Source: Pseudomonas sp. CFII64 (GTDB taxonomy: Bacteria; Pseudomonadota; Gammaproteobacteria; Pseudomonadales; Pseudomonadaceae). Taken from it: a DNA stretch of 52,357 nucleotides. Position numbers and translations under genes: made by a program. Location of the stretch: NCBI RefSeq assembly GCF_000416235.1, contig NZ_ATLO01000050.1, forward strand, positions 1-52,357. The letters are read 5' to 3'. Below the pieces are notes generated by a model. That model saw nothing but the letters and a program-made list of their open reading frames with translations, was not told the DNA's origin and made no database searches. Of the stretch, positions 1 to 11,655 are shown piece after piece (the stretch's first letter is position 1; each line of letters starts with the position of its first letter).

Positions 1-31
1 GTCGGCAGTTCGAATCTGCCCAGACCCACCA
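1..31 (+). tRNA. tRNA-Ile, 3' end only
   Basis: The window opens inside a tRNA. What is visible is the T-arm (GTTCGAATC loop region), the 3' acceptor strand and an encoded CCA. The anticodon lies outside the window. The identity as tRNA-Ile(GAT) is inferred from the standard 16S - tRNA-Ile - tRNA-Ala - 23S order of Pseudomonas rRNA operons and from the tRNA-Ala that follows. Confidence 0.85.
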
Positions 32-94
32 GTTTCCTGGTGAGTTAATTGGCTGAAGCGCACCCCGCCTCGAAAGTAACGCCTGTAGCAATAC

Positions 95-170
95 GGGGCC
101 ATAGCTCAGCTGGGAGAGCGCCTGCCTTGCACGCAGGAGGTCAACGGTTCGATCCCGTTTGGCTCCACCA
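95..170 (+). tRNA. tRNA-Ala (TGC)
   Basis: A complete 76-nt cloverleaf with acceptor arms GGGGCCA and TGGCTCC followed by an encoded CCA. The anticodon stem CCTGC/GCAGG encloses a loop with anticodon TGC. It sits in the 16S-23S spacer downstream of tRNA-Ile and would be excised from the rRNA precursor. Confidence 0.97.
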
Positions 171-253
171 CTTACTGCTTCTGTTGATTGTAAAGCTTAG
201 AAATGAGCATTCCATCGTTGATGGTGAATGTTGATTTCTAGTCTTTGATTAGA

Positions 254-266
254 TCGTTCTTTAAAA
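254..266 (+). promoter_or_regulatory. boxA-like antitermination element in the 16S-23S spacer
   Basis: The stretch TCGTTCTTTAAAA resembles the boxA element (consensus TGCTCTTTAACA) that recruits Nus factors to rRNA transcripts. It lies in the spacer after tRNA-Ala, about 140 bases before the 23S gene, where such an element is expected. Confidence 0.6.
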
Positions 267-403
267 ATTTGGGTATGTGATAGAAATATAGACTGATGGC
301 CACTTTCACTGGTGGGTATCAGGCTAAGGTAAAATTTGTGAGTAATTGCGAATTTTCGGCGAATGTCGTCTTCACAGTATAACCAGATTGCTTGGGGTTA
401 TAT

Positions 404-3295
<2,892 letters not shown>

Positions 3296-3443
3296 ATATA
3301 ACACCCAAGCAATTTGAGCGAAAGCCAGATTGCGGTGACTGTGAAGACGACACGAACCGAAAGTTCGCGACGCCCACAACGATACCGAGCTATCACATAC
3401 CTGATTTGCCGAGACGTCGACAGACGGCCCGGTACCCGAATTT

Positions 3444-3559
3444 CTTGACGACCATAGAGCATTGGAACCACCTGATCCCATCCCGAACTCAGCAGTGAAA
3501 CGATGCATCGCCGATGGTAGTGTGGGGTTTCCCCATGTGAGAGTAGGTCATCGTCAAGA
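3444..3559 (+). rRNA. 5S ribosomal RNA
   Basis: About 116 nt. The terminal helix is formed by CTTGACG at the 5' end and CGTCAAG at the 3' end. The conserved loop sequences CCATCCCGAACTCAG and GAGAGTAGG are present. It is the last gene of the rRNA operon, 148 bases after 23S. Confidence 0.97.
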
Positions 3560-3570
3560 TTGAATTCCAG

Positions 3571-3606
3571 AACCCCCGATCGCTTACGCGTTCGGGGGTT
3601 TTGTCT
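3571..3606 (+). terminator. rRNA operon terminator
   Basis: An intrinsic terminator 11 bases after 5S. The arms AACCCCCGA and TCGGGGGTT enclose a roughly 12-base loop, and a short T-rich tail follows. It separates the rRNA operon from the convergent regulator gene. Confidence 0.85.
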
Positions 3607-3670
3607 TTCTGCGCTCTGGATGAGGGTAACGCCATACCAGGTGCGCGCAAATCGCCCCCCTCGTCAGCGG

Positions 3671-4402
3671 TTACTTTTTTTGCTCAGTCGGTTTTCCCGG
3701 TTCGGCACTCGGCCGGCTGCTGAGATACCGGGTGATGGCTTCCATAGCGCGATTGAGGTGATGTACCAGCGCTTGTACGGTTTGCTCTACCAACTTGTCT
3801 TTGGCCAGTTCAAACAAATGCCAGTGGTCGTTCTGAGAGAGCTTGCCCAAGCCCATCGATGAAAGATGGAAGCGCAGGAATCGCTCCTCCTCGTTCAGGC
3901 CTTGCTCCACCAAATTCATGAGTCGTTGGTTGTGCGCCTTGGCATACAGCGCCATATGGAACATACGGTTAAGCCTGCCCATTTCGCTGTAATCAGTTTC
4001 GACCTCCAGTTGCTCCACGCAACGCCGCGCCAGGGCAAGATCCTCTGCGTCCAGCAAAGGGATCGACTGACGCAGCGCTTCGGATTCCAACAGAATGCGC
4101 AACGCATAAGCGTCCATGGCATCTTCATTGATCAGCGGTGCGACCACGGCTCCTTTATGCGTCTCGACACGCAATAACGACTGCGCTTCGAGCTGACGCA
4201 GCGCCTCGCGCACCGGCATGCGGCTGACGCCAAACAAGGTCGCCAGTTCTTGCTGACGCAGCGCGATGCCGGCGGGCAAGCGGCCATCGAGGATAGCGTT
4301 GCGAAGCCGTTCTTCGATGACCGCCCTGGCCAGATGCGCTGGAGGCTGTTCATCGCCGAGAAGTTCGCGCAGAAAGCTTTGTCTATCGAGATTGCGCATC
4401 AC
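3671..4402 (-). CDS. GntR-family (FadR subfamily, FCD domain) transcriptional regulator
   Basis: A 243-residue DNA-binding regulator. An N-terminal winged helix-turn-helix of GntR type (about residues 22-90, including LRQQELATLFGVSRMPVREA) is followed by an all-helical FCD ligand-binding domain (about 95-225). The ligand is unknown; FCD proteins usually bind organic acids, often with a metal ion. The frame opens with GTG followed directly by ATG at 4399; both are preceded by AAGAAGTAGG, so the true start is one of these two. It faces the rRNA terminator and points away from lapG. I recall a GntR gene in the same place beside lapG in P. putida, but a regulatory link to lapG/lapD is not shown. 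Confidence 0.9.
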   Translation of the reverse strand: MMRNLDRQSFLRELLGDEQPPAHLARAVIEERLRNAILDGRLPAGIALRQQELATLFGVSRMPVREALRQLEAQSLLRVETHKGAVVAPLINEDAMDAYALRILLESEALRQSIPLLDAEDLALARRCVEQLEVETDYSEMGRLNRMFHMALYAKAHNQRLMNLVEQGLNEEERFLRFHLSSMGLGKLSQNDHWHLFELAKDKLVEQTVQALVHHLNRAMEAITRYLSSRPSAEPGKPTEQKK

Positions 4403-4618
4403 CCTACTTCTTTGAGAGGACTAAGGGGATTGGATCCAATTGACACTAGAGCAGCGCACGGCATTGTCAAACATTCCCGAGGAAATTGGTTCCACGAACG
4501 GGGTTGACCCATCGTACGGTCGATAATCTGTTGAGCAGATGATCTCACCGCGCCATTGTCTTTCTCCGAGCGAAACTGCACCATCAAGCGCTAATGGCCA
4601 GCCACACGGAATCACTGC

Positions 4619-5314
4619 ATGGCGGCACGCCTGGCGTTGGATCGACTTGGCCGCGGGCCTTGTATCGCGCTCGTGCTGGCTGCCTTGGGCTGCGTCGGCG
4701 GGGTCCATGCTGACTGGGATTTTACCGTCATCAGCCATCGTGCCCAAGCCTTGTATGGGCCGCTGGGAGAAGGCCGCGAGCGCATCGACGCCTGGCAGAA
4801 TCTGTTGGCTACACGCAGGCAGTTCAGCGAGCTGGAACAGTTGAACCTGGTCAATCGATTCTTCAATAGCCAACTGCATTATCGAGAAGACAGCGAGCTG
4901 TGGCACCAGCCGGATTACTGGGCGACGCCAGTGGAGTCGCTAATCAAGGGCGCTGGAGACTGTGAGGACTATGCAATTGCCAAATACTTCAGCCTGCGGC
5001 ATCTGGATGTTCCAGGCGAAAAATTGCTGATTACCTACGTGAAGGCGTTAGGCCTCAATCGCGCTCATATGGTGCTGACCTACTACGCCACTCCAGGCAG
5101 CGAGCCCCTTGTCCTGGACAGTTTGGTTGACGTGATCATGCCTGCAAGCCAGCGTCCGGATTTGCTGCCGGTGTATGCGTTCAACGGCGAAGGCGTATGG
5201 CTTGCGGGAGATTCCGGCAATACACGGACAGGTGATAGCAAGCGTCTGTCCCGTTGGCAGGATGTGTTGAAAAAGATGCGAGCCGAAGGCTTTCCATCAG
5301 AACCTGAACGGTAG
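4619..5314 (+). CDS. lapG: LapG, periplasmic calcium-dependent cysteine protease
   Basis: A 231-residue transglutaminase-like cysteine protease (BTLCP family). In P. fluorescens LapG cuts the N-terminal region of the surface adhesin LapA and so releases cells from biofilms. An N-terminal export signal (about 1-31) precedes the catalytic domain. The likely catalytic triad is Cys115 in GAGDCEDYA, His150 in RAHMVL and Asp167 in VLDSLV; the acidic residues around Cys115 match the known calcium site. The start is the only ATG before an in-frame stop at 4592. lapD follows after 23 bases with its own AAGGAG site, so the pair is probably co-transcribed. Confidence 0.95.
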   Translation: MAARLALDRLGRGPCIALVLAALGCVGGVHADWDFTVISHRAQALYGPLGEGRERIDAWQNLLATRRQFSELEQLNLVNRFFNSQLHYREDSELWHQPDYWATPVESLIKGAGDCEDYAIAKYFSLRHLDVPGEKLLITYVKALGLNRAHMVLTYYATPGSEPLVLDSLVDVIMPASQRPDLLPVYAFNGEGVWLAGDSGNTRTGDSKRLSRWQDVLKKMRAEGFPSEPER

Positions 5315-5337
5315 TCTGCCCGGAGCAAGGAGCGCCG

Positions 5338-7284
5338 ATGTCATTGTTCAAACAGCTATTGATCGCCATCTGCCTGTTTTTGGTTGTTGCCTTCAGCGGC
5401 AACTTTTTGATCAGCCTGGAAAGCTCACGTAGCCAATACGTCGCCCAATTGCACTCCCATGCCCAGGACGCGGCGACAGCATTGGCGCTGTCGCTGACGC
5501 CGGTGATCGATGATCCGGCGATGGTTGAATTGATGGCTTCAGCGATTTTCGACAGCGGGTATTACACAAACATCAAGGTCGTGGACCTGGCCAGTGGGCG
5601 GTCACTGGCACAGCGCCAGGCGCAACCCGATACCAACGACGTACCCGCGTGGTTCATCAAATTGATTGCACTGGAACCTGCCGACGGGAGTGCAATTATC
5701 AGTCGCGGCTGGCAGCAGGCGGCACGGGTCGAAGTGATAAGCCATCCCCAGTTTGCCGTGCAGAAACTCTGGCAAAGTGCGTTGGGCAGCCTGGGTTGGT
5801 TATTGATCTGTGGTTTGCTCAGCGCCGTGTTGGGTGGCTTGTTGCTCAAACGCCGGCTTCGACCGCTGGACTACCTGGTTGCGCAGGCCAACGCCATTGC
5901 TCGTCGTGAGTTCCTGAGTCTGTCAGCCCTGCCCGGCACCCCGGAATTGCGGCGGGTGGTTCAGGCGATGAACCAGATGGTCGACAAGCTCCAGGCGCTG
6001 TTTGTCGAGAATACCCAACGAACTGAACAGCTACGTGGCGAGTGCTGGCAAGACAGTCTGACCGGACTGGGTAACCGGCGTTATTTCGACATGCAACTCG
6101 CGGAGTATCTGACCTGTCGAGAGGATGCCAGTCCGGGTTATCTGCTGCTGTTGCGGGTCAACGATATGGCCGGGTTGAACGAGCGCCTGGGGGGCAATCG
6201 CACCGATTCCCTGCTGCTGGCGATCAGTGACCTGCTCGGGCGCCACTGCGCTGCCCATCTTCAAACCCGTCATCTGCTCGCGCGCAATCGGGGTGGCGAA
6301 TTTGCCGTGCTGGGTCCGGGCATGGGCCGCGAAGATGCGTTGCTGCTGGTTCAAAAACTGCAAAGCGGCCTGATCAGCCTGCAGGAAACCGGCGCTTCTG
6401 ATGTCACACCCATCGCGTCGATTGGCCTGGCGGCATTCAGTCCGGGCGACAGCCCCTCAACCGTGATCGGGCTGGCGGACCAGGCTTTGGTCGAGGCGGA
6501 AAACCAGCACGATCCGGGCTGGAGCATGGCACCGCGCAGCGCGGAGTCCAGCCCCGAAGACGACCATCACGCCTGGTATCGCTTACTGGATCAGGCGCTG
6601 ACTCAGCGCAGCTTTCAGCTGTTTTTCCAGCCGGTGGTGGACACTCGCGATCCCACGCAGGTGCTGCATCACAAAGTGCTGGCGCGGTTGCGTGACCCAC
6701 ACGGGCAGCTACTCCCGGCCGGTCGATTCCTGCCCTGGATCGAACGCTTCGGCTGGTCCTCAAGGCTGGACCTGGTGATGCTTGAGTCTGTTTTCGAACA
6801 GTTGGCTGAGCATCAAAAGCCACTGGCACTGAGCGTCTCGGGCACCACGCTGGAGGACCCGGCCAGCAGTGAGCAAGCCTTCGAGCTGCTGCGTCGTCAC
6901 GCTTCAATGGCCGCGCGGCTGACCCTTGAAATCGACGCCCGGCGCATCGCTGAGCACGCCGGGTTACGCGCGCTGACCACACGCCTGCATGAGCTGGGTT
7001 TTGCCTTTGCGGTGCAGCACTTCGGCGGGCGCTTCAGCATGATCGGCGACCTCTCAGTCCTGGGGCTGGCATACCTGAAAATCGACGGCAGCTATATCCG
7101 CAATATTGATGTAGACGTGCCAAAGCGTCTGTTTATCGAAGCGATGCAGCGCGCCGCCCACAGCATCGATCTGCCGCTGATTGCCGAGCGTATCGAGACT
7201 GAGGGCGAGTTGCGCATCATTCGCGAGATGGGCATTCAGGCGGCACAGGGACAACTTTTCGGCGAGCCTGCGCCGTGGCAGTGA
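5338..7284 (+). CDS. lapD: LapD, inner-membrane c-di-GMP receptor controlling LapG
   Basis: A 648-residue protein, the usual LapD length. Transmembrane helix 1 (about 5-25) and helix 2 (about 150-170) flank a periplasmic domain carrying GWQQ at 124-127, matching the GWxQ loop whose Trp125 contacts LapG. A HAMP domain follows, then a GGDEF domain degenerated to RGGEF (about 318-322) and an EAL domain degenerated to KVLAR (about 444). It is therefore a receptor and not an enzyme: bound c-di-GMP makes the periplasmic domain sequester LapG, which protects the adhesin. An AAGGAG ribosome site precedes the ATG. The stop is one base from the end of the convergent MFS gene. Confidence 0.95.
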   Translation: MSLFKQLLIAICLFLVVAFSGNFLISLESSRSQYVAQLHSHAQDAATALALSLTPVIDDPAMVELMASAIFDSGYYTNIKVVDLASGRSLAQRQAQPDTNDVPAWFIKLIALEPADGSAIISRGWQQAARVEVISHPQFAVQKLWQSALGSLGWLLICGLLSAVLGGLLLKRRLRPLDYLVAQANAIARREFLSLSALPGTPELRRVVQAMNQMVDKLQALFVENTQRTEQLRGECWQDSLTGLGNRRYFDMQLAEYLTCREDASPGYLLLLRVNDMAGLNERLGGNRTDSLLLAISDLLGRHCAAHLQTRHLLARNRGGEFAVLGPGMGREDALLLVQKLQSGLISLQETGASDVTPIASIGLAAFSPGDSPSTVIGLADQALVEAENQHDPGWSMAPRSAESSPEDDHHAWYRLLDQALTQRSFQLFFQPVVDTRDPTQVLHHKVLARLRDPHGQLLPAGRFLPWIERFGWSSRLDLVMLESVFEQLAEHQKPLALSVSGTTLEDPASSEQAFELLRRHASMAARLTLEIDARRIAEHAGLRALTTRLHELGFAFAVQHFGGRFSMIGDLSVLGLAYLKIDGSYIRNIDVDVPKRLFIEAMQRAAHSIDLPLIAERIETEGELRIIREMGIQAAQGQLFGEPAPWQ

Positions 7285-7285
7285 G

Positions 7286-8524
7286 TCAGGCTGAAGTCTC
7301 GTCCGCCAGGTCCTGAACATCGGGCGCCAACGCCACGCTGCGTCCGCTCCAGAAGCACAGCACGCCACCCATGGCGGTCAGCCCGGCGAGGACATAGAAC
7401 ATAGTCGGCGCGGGCGTGTGGATCAGCAAGTAGCCACAAATCACCGGGCTCAATGCGCCGCCAAACGCCGCCAGATTCTGCGCGCCGTAGTAGCTGCCGC
7501 GCAGGTTCTCGGGTGCGATGGTGTCGACGAACAGATATTCGGCGGGATAGATGATCATTTCACCCAGGGTGAAAATGAACATCGCGATGCACCACGCCAG
7601 CATGCTGTGGGAAAAACTGAACGCCAACAGACCGATCACGAACAACGCGGTGCCCACCACGATCCAGCGAGGCAATTGCTCGCGCTTGAGAAAACGCCCG
7701 ATCTGATATTGCAGCAGGATCACCGTCACGGCGTTGCAGGCAAGCATCGCAGAAAGAATCTTCAATGCATCTGCGGTGGACGTCTGGGTCACCAGCAGAA
7801 ATTGCGAGAGATACAGCGTGAAGCGGCCGTGCACGATGGTACTCAACAAGCTGCCGCTGGTGAACAGGATCAGCGTGCGGTCGTTTTTCAAGGTGCGCAG
7901 CGTGCTGAGAAAACTCTGCGGTTTGACCTCGTCGCTGCGCTGGGTCGGCGGGATGCCAATCATCAAGAACAGGCTGCCGAAGGCGATGGCGCTAGCGATA
8001 AAAAATGGCGCCAGCGGCCAGTACCCGGCGATGATCACGCCCAGCATCGGGCCGGTGGCATAGCCGATATTGGTGAGCGTGTAGCGCAGGGAAAAGGCTT
8101 TGGCGCGCAGGCCGATCGGCAGGTTCTCGCTGATGATGGCTTTGGAACCGATCAGGAACAACGCCGATGCCGTTTCGGTGATCACCAGTGTCAGCGTGGT
8201 CAGGTACACGTCGTGAGCGAAGGTCAGCAACGTGAAACCAATCGCACTGGAAAGCATGGCCACGATCAGCAGTTTGCGTTTTTCCAGGCGGTCGATGATG
8301 TAACCGCCATACAGCCCGAGCAAGGTTGCGAGGAACACGGCGATGCCCATGAGCAAGCCGACATCCTGTTGATCCAGCCCCAATCGCGTGCTCAGAAACA
8401 ATGTCAGCAACGGACTGGTAATCGCCCGACTGACGACGATAGTCAGCGAGCAGATCATCAAGCGCCGGATAACGAGAGAGTAAGTGGCCACGCGAGGTTG
8501 ATGTCCTTGAGGTGAAGTTGCCAA
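7286..8524 (-). CDS. MFS transporter, drug or metabolite efflux type
   Basis: A 412-residue major facilitator with about 12 hydrophobic segments. The loop between helices 2 and 3 carries GGYIIDRLEKRK, matching the MFS signature. It resembles small 12-helix efflux proteins of the MdtH group; the substrate is unknown. The longest frame starts with TTG at 8524 and lacks a clear ribosome site. GTG at 8492, preceded by AAGGA, would give about 401 residues and is a reasonable alternative. It is divergent from the LysR gene at 8594, a common arrangement in which the regulator controls the transporter. Confidence 0.85.
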   Translation of the reverse strand: MATSPQGHQPRVATYSLVIRRLMICSLTIVVSRAITSPLLTLFLSTRLGLDQQDVGLLMGIAVFLATLLGLYGGYIIDRLEKRKLLIVAMLSSAIGFTLLTFAHDVYLTTLTLVITETASALFLIGSKAIISENLPIGLRAKAFSLRYTLTNIGYATGPMLGVIIAGYWPLAPFFIASAIAFGSLFLMIGIPPTQRSDEVKPQSFLSTLRTLKNDRTLILFTSGSLLSTIVHGRFTLYLSQFLLVTQTSTADALKILSAMLACNAVTVILLQYQIGRFLKREQLPRWIVVGTALFVIGLLAFSFSHSMLAWCIAMFIFTLGEMIIYPAEYLFVDTIAPENLRGSYYGAQNLAAFGGALSPVICGYLLIHTPAPTMFYVLAGLTAMGGVLCFWSGRSVALAPDVQDLADETSA

Positions 8525-8593
8525 TCACCGTTGGCTATGTTCGTATCGTGGCTCGCAGCCTGTTGAAAAAGGCAACTGAGGTCAATCAGCTTT

Positions 8594-9559
8594 ATGGACA
8601 CTCCACTTTCCGGTTCTGGAAACTTGCCCCCCAAGCCCGGAAACCGCCCGCCGTTGTCACTCAGCGGGCTCGATTTCAAACTGTTGCGGGTGTTCAAGGC
8701 GGTGGTCGAAGCGGGCGGTTTCAGCGCCGCGCAAAATGAGCTGAACGTTGGCCTCGCGGCGATCAGTAAACAGATTTCCGATCTTGAGATTCGCCTCGGC
8801 ATGCGGCTGTGCACTCGCGGTCGGGAAGGCTTTTGCCTGACCGAAGAAGGCAAGCTGGTCTATCAGGCTTCCATCGATTTATTCGCCTCGGTGGACAGTT
8901 TTCGCGACCGCCTGAGTTCTGCGCAGAATGAGCTGACCGGCGACCTGAACATCGGAGTCATCGACAACACTTTCCAGGACCCCAACTCGCCGCTGATTGC
9001 CGCGCTGCGGGTGCTGCATGATGAGGCGCCCAAGGTCAGGTTACGTTTGCATGCTTCGCCGCTGGATGACATCGAGCGCGGGATCGTCGAAGGGCGCTTG
9101 ATTGTCGGTGTTGTCCCGGTCTATCAACGTCGCGAGGAGTTCGATTACTTCGATCTCTATCAGGAAACTTCAAACGCCTACTGCGCAATCGGCCATCCGC
9201 TTTTCGAGGTCGATGAACGCGAGATTGATGTCGATGTGTTGCGTGGCTGTGAGGTGGTCAACCATCGTTATGCGCTGCATGGCGACAAGGCCAACTTCGT
9301 GACCCTCGACAGTCAATCCGCCACGGCCTCCCAGGTTGAAGCGGTGGCGATGCTGGTCATGACCGGGCGCTTCATCGGGTTTCTGCCGGAGCATTTCGCT
9401 GCGCGGCTGGTGCGTGATGGCGTGTTGCGTGCGTTGCGCCCCGACCTGATCAACATTCGCACCCACCTCAACATGATCCTGCGCCACAACGCCCCACGCA
9501 GCCCGTTGGTGAAAGCGTTCGCCACGGCGCTGGGGGTTGATTTGAAGGCGTTGGAATAA
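8594..9559 (+). CDS. LysR-family transcriptional regulator
   Basis: A 321-residue LysR regulator. About 25 proline-rich residues precede the helix-turn-helix (about 27-85, LRVFKAVVEAGGFSAAQNEL with the recognition segment AISKQISDLEIRLG). The C-terminal part (about 115-315) is a periplasmic-binding-protein-like effector domain. The 69-base gap to the divergent MFS gene probably holds the shared control region. The inducer is unknown. Confidence 0.9.
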   Translation: MDTPLSGSGNLPPKPGNRPPLSLSGLDFKLLRVFKAVVEAGGFSAAQNELNVGLAAISKQISDLEIRLGMRLCTRGREGFCLTEEGKLVYQASIDLFASVDSFRDRLSSAQNELTGDLNIGVIDNTFQDPNSPLIAALRVLHDEAPKVRLRLHASPLDDIERGIVEGRLIVGVVPVYQRREEFDYFDLYQETSNAYCAIGHPLFEVDEREIDVDVLRGCEVVNHRYALHGDKANFVTLDSQSATASQVEAVAMLVMTGRFIGFLPEHFAARLVRDGVLRALRPDLINIRTHLNMILRHNAPRSPLVKAFATALGVDLKALE

Positions 9560-9578
9560 CCAGCGGAATCAGAAATCC

Positions 9579-9908
9579 TCAAAGCGCCGGCTTGATCTGC
9601 AAGTGATCCACTTCCAGAACATGCCCTGCGCCCACATCCATCAGCACGTAGAACTCGCCTTTCGGACGTTTGAAGGTGAAGGTGGAATCAGCGCCGAATT
9701 TGCCGGGGATCAGGATGCGTTCGTTGTAATTAATGACATCCACCGTCACGTTGGGTACGCCATCACCACTGGAAAAACCGCCAACACAGCGCACTTGCTG
9801 GTCAGACAGTTCTTCGCATTTACACACCAGGCCGTGGGCGTGGGCGGTGTTGCCCAGGCCGATCAAGCAGGCGAGGGCGAGCAGGCGCAACGGGTTCAAG
9901 CGGATCAT
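9579..9908 (-). CDS. small exported cysteine-containing protein of a PepSY operon
   Basis: A 109-residue protein of unknown function. Residues 1-24 form a signal peptide ending in TAHA. The mature protein would start near HGLVCKCEEL, has three cysteines in its first 17 or so residues, and is otherwise predicted as beta-strands; it may be a transthyretin-like or CopC-like fold, but I do not recognise the family. The start at 9908 has a GGAG site and overlaps the stop of the upstream gene in an ATGA, which shows translational coupling. A longer frame upstream is rejected because it runs into that gene. It is the last gene of a three-gene operon. Confidence 0.8.
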   Translation of the reverse strand: MIRLNPLRLLALACLIGLGNTAHAHGLVCKCEELSDQQVRCVGGFSSGDGVPNVTVDVINYNERILIPGKFGADSTFTFKRPKGEFYVLMDVGAGHVLEVDHLQIKPAL

Positions 9909-10465
9909 GGTTTGTCTCCGTTTTTGGCCAGCCACTCGATGGTCTTCGGCGAGGCTACGGTCAGCGGGATTGCTTTCTGATGGACAGAGCCGTCCCAGCC
10001 TTCCAGGGTTATCCATAGCTGATCATCGGCCTGGGTCGTCGTTGGCACTGGCACTTCTGCACCCAGCCGGTACGGGCTGCCTTCAAAAATCGCTCCGGCC
10101 GCGCGCAGGCTGCGGGGTTTGCCGACGCGCATGTAGGCGACTTTTACCTGGCTGATACACGCCTGGCAGAGCGCCGCGTTGAATTCCTTGACGAAACCCG
10201 CCGGGCCGTCCGATTCGGGGCCTTCGTCATGCACTTCGGCAAGCGTCAGGCTCCACGGGCCGACCTGAATATCGCCGATCATCCGTTCGCCAAGCCCGGC
10301 ATCACCGCGAAAAAATGCGGCGTTCTTGAAGTACGCCGGCATGAATCCCAGCGGAATCAGCAGCAGCAGAATATTCAGATGAAAGCGCCACTTGAGCCAC
10401 CAACGTCCGAGTCGAGTGGTGGGCGGGGCAGGCTTCTTCCGGTTGGCAGTGGCGGTCCGGCTCAT
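9905..10465 (-). CDS. single-pass membrane protein of a PepSY operon, function unknown
   Basis: A 186-residue protein. A basic, proline-containing N-terminus is followed by one hydrophobic segment (about 28-48, FHLNILLLLIPLGFMPAYF), then a periplasmic domain with the pair CQACIS (near 100-105) and a conserved-looking DDQLWITLEGWDGS. I recall relatives annotated loosely as thiamine-pyrophosphate-binding, but nothing here supports that. It overlaps the PepSY gene upstream and the small exported gene downstream by ATGA junctions, so the three are made together. Confidence 0.78.
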   Translation of the reverse strand: MSRTATANRKKPAPPTTRLGRWWLKWRFHLNILLLLIPLGFMPAYFKNAAFFRGDAGLGERMIGDIQVGPWSLTLAEVHDEGPESDGPAGFVKEFNAALCQACISQVKVAYMRVGKPRSLRAAGAIFEGSPYRLGAEVPVPTTTQADDQLWITLEGWDGSVHQKAIPLTVASPKTIEWLAKNGDKP

Positions 10466-11655
10466 GAATTGAGCTCCTTTCTGAGGGCGTTCACTGCTTT
10501 CAGGCGCTGCACGTCACGCTCCGGGCGCTTGAGCAAGGCGACGGTTGCCAGCGCCGTGCGTTTGCTCCAGATCAACAGGCCGCTGAGCACCATCATGCTC
10601 AGCAGCAGACCGAACACAAACCAGATCATCTTGATCCAGAGCCCGCCGAAATCCCCGGTGTGCAGTGGCCGCATCGACTCGGTGACGAATTCCAGCTTCG
10701 TGTTGTCCGCAAGCAGGCGCTGGCCAATGATTGCGCCGTTGTAAGGGTTGATCTCGGCGGTCTGGAACATCAGCGGATACCAGCCGCGCCCACCCACGGT
10801 CAGCGGCGCGTAAGCGGTGCCGGGAAGCTCGGCGAAAGTGATTTCCAGCCCCGGCACTTCACGTTGGGCGACGTTGATCGCCTGATCCAGATTGAAGGTC
10901 GGCGGCCGCTCACCGGAAGGCGAAATCGGCACTTCTTCTCGGGCGACAAAAACTGGAACGCCTTCGGAAGAGATGGAAATGCGATTGTCGAACAGCAGTG
11001 CCTGAATCAGAAACCAGGTGCCAGTGATGGAAATCACGGCAATGAACCAGATCGACCAGATTCCTGACAGCCGATGAAAATCTCCCCAGAAAACCCGGGC
11101 ACCTTGGTTAAAGCGCAGCTTGGGCTTCAGGAAACCCCGCCAGAAACGCTTGTAGACCACCAGCCCGGTTATCAGCGACACCAACATCGGCAGGCCCAGG
11201 AACGACACCAGATACCAGCCCCAACTGAAACCGTTGGTAAACGGCACCAGCCACCAACCATGCAGCGCCCGCGTGAAACCACGGAAATTGAAGGTCGCGG
11301 CTTTGCCCTGAATGACGCCGGTATAGGGGTTCACGTACAGCGTGGTCAGCGTGCCATCGGGGTTGCTGACGCTGGCGGTCAGCGCGAAGTGTGATTCATC
11401 CGGGCGCACGATGTTTCTGATCACCAGTTCCGGCCGCGCCTTGTTGACGGCTATTACCGCTTCGCCGAGGGTCAGCAGCGGGGCATCATCCGAAGGTTTG
11501 GACGCGCGCACTTCAGGCTGCGCAAGCCAGACAATCTCCTGACTGACCACCGCCAGCGTGCCGGTCACGCACACGATCAACACAAAGAACCAGATGGGCA
11601 ACGCCAGCCAGCTGTGAACCATAAACCAGATACGCGAACGTGACTTTTTGGACAT
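10462..11655 (-). CDS. PepSY-associated transmembrane protein
   Basis: A 397-residue inner-membrane protein with four or more helices. The first helix (about 12-35, HSWLALPIWFFVLIVCVTG) has the HSW motif typical of PepSY_TM proteins, and HGWW and HRLSG sequences occur later. Members of this family (PiuB, FoxB and similar) reduce ferric siderophores or other metals taken up through TonB receptors, with haem coordinated by histidines. The ATG at 11655 is chosen because MSKKSRSRIWFMVHSW is the usual family N-terminus; a frame starting at 11730 would add 25 unlikely residues. It is the first gene of the operon. No Fur box could be recognised with confidence upstream. Confidence 0.87.
   Translation of the reverse strand: MSKKSRSRIWFMVHSWLALPIWFFVLIVCVTGTLAVVSQEIVWLAQPEVRASKPSDDAPLLTLGEAVIAVNKARPELVIRNIVRPDESHFALTASVSNPDGTLTTLYVNPYTGVIQGKAATFNFRGFTRALHGWWLVPFTNGFSWGWYLVSFLGLPMLVSLITGLVVYKRFWRGFLKPKLRFNQGARVFWGDFHRLSGIWSIWFIAVISITGTWFLIQALLFDNRISISSEGVPVFVAREEVPISPSGERPPTFNLDQAINVAQREVPGLEITFAELPGTAYAPLTVGGRGWYPLMFQTAEINPYNGAIIGQRLLADNTKLEFVTESMRPLHTGDFGGLWIKMIWFVFGLLLSMMVLSGLLIWSKRTALATVALLKRPERDVQRLKAVNALRKELNS

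Noticed and set aside
4403..4618. Possible small gene in the gap before lapG
   Set aside because: Frames here are short, overlap the regulator or lapG starts and lack ribosome sites; this is better explained as promoter DNA.
7418..8515. A 365-codon plus-strand frame opposite the MFS transporter
   Set aside because: It is rich in Gln, His and Arg, as expected for the antisense of a GC-rich membrane protein gene, and matches no family.
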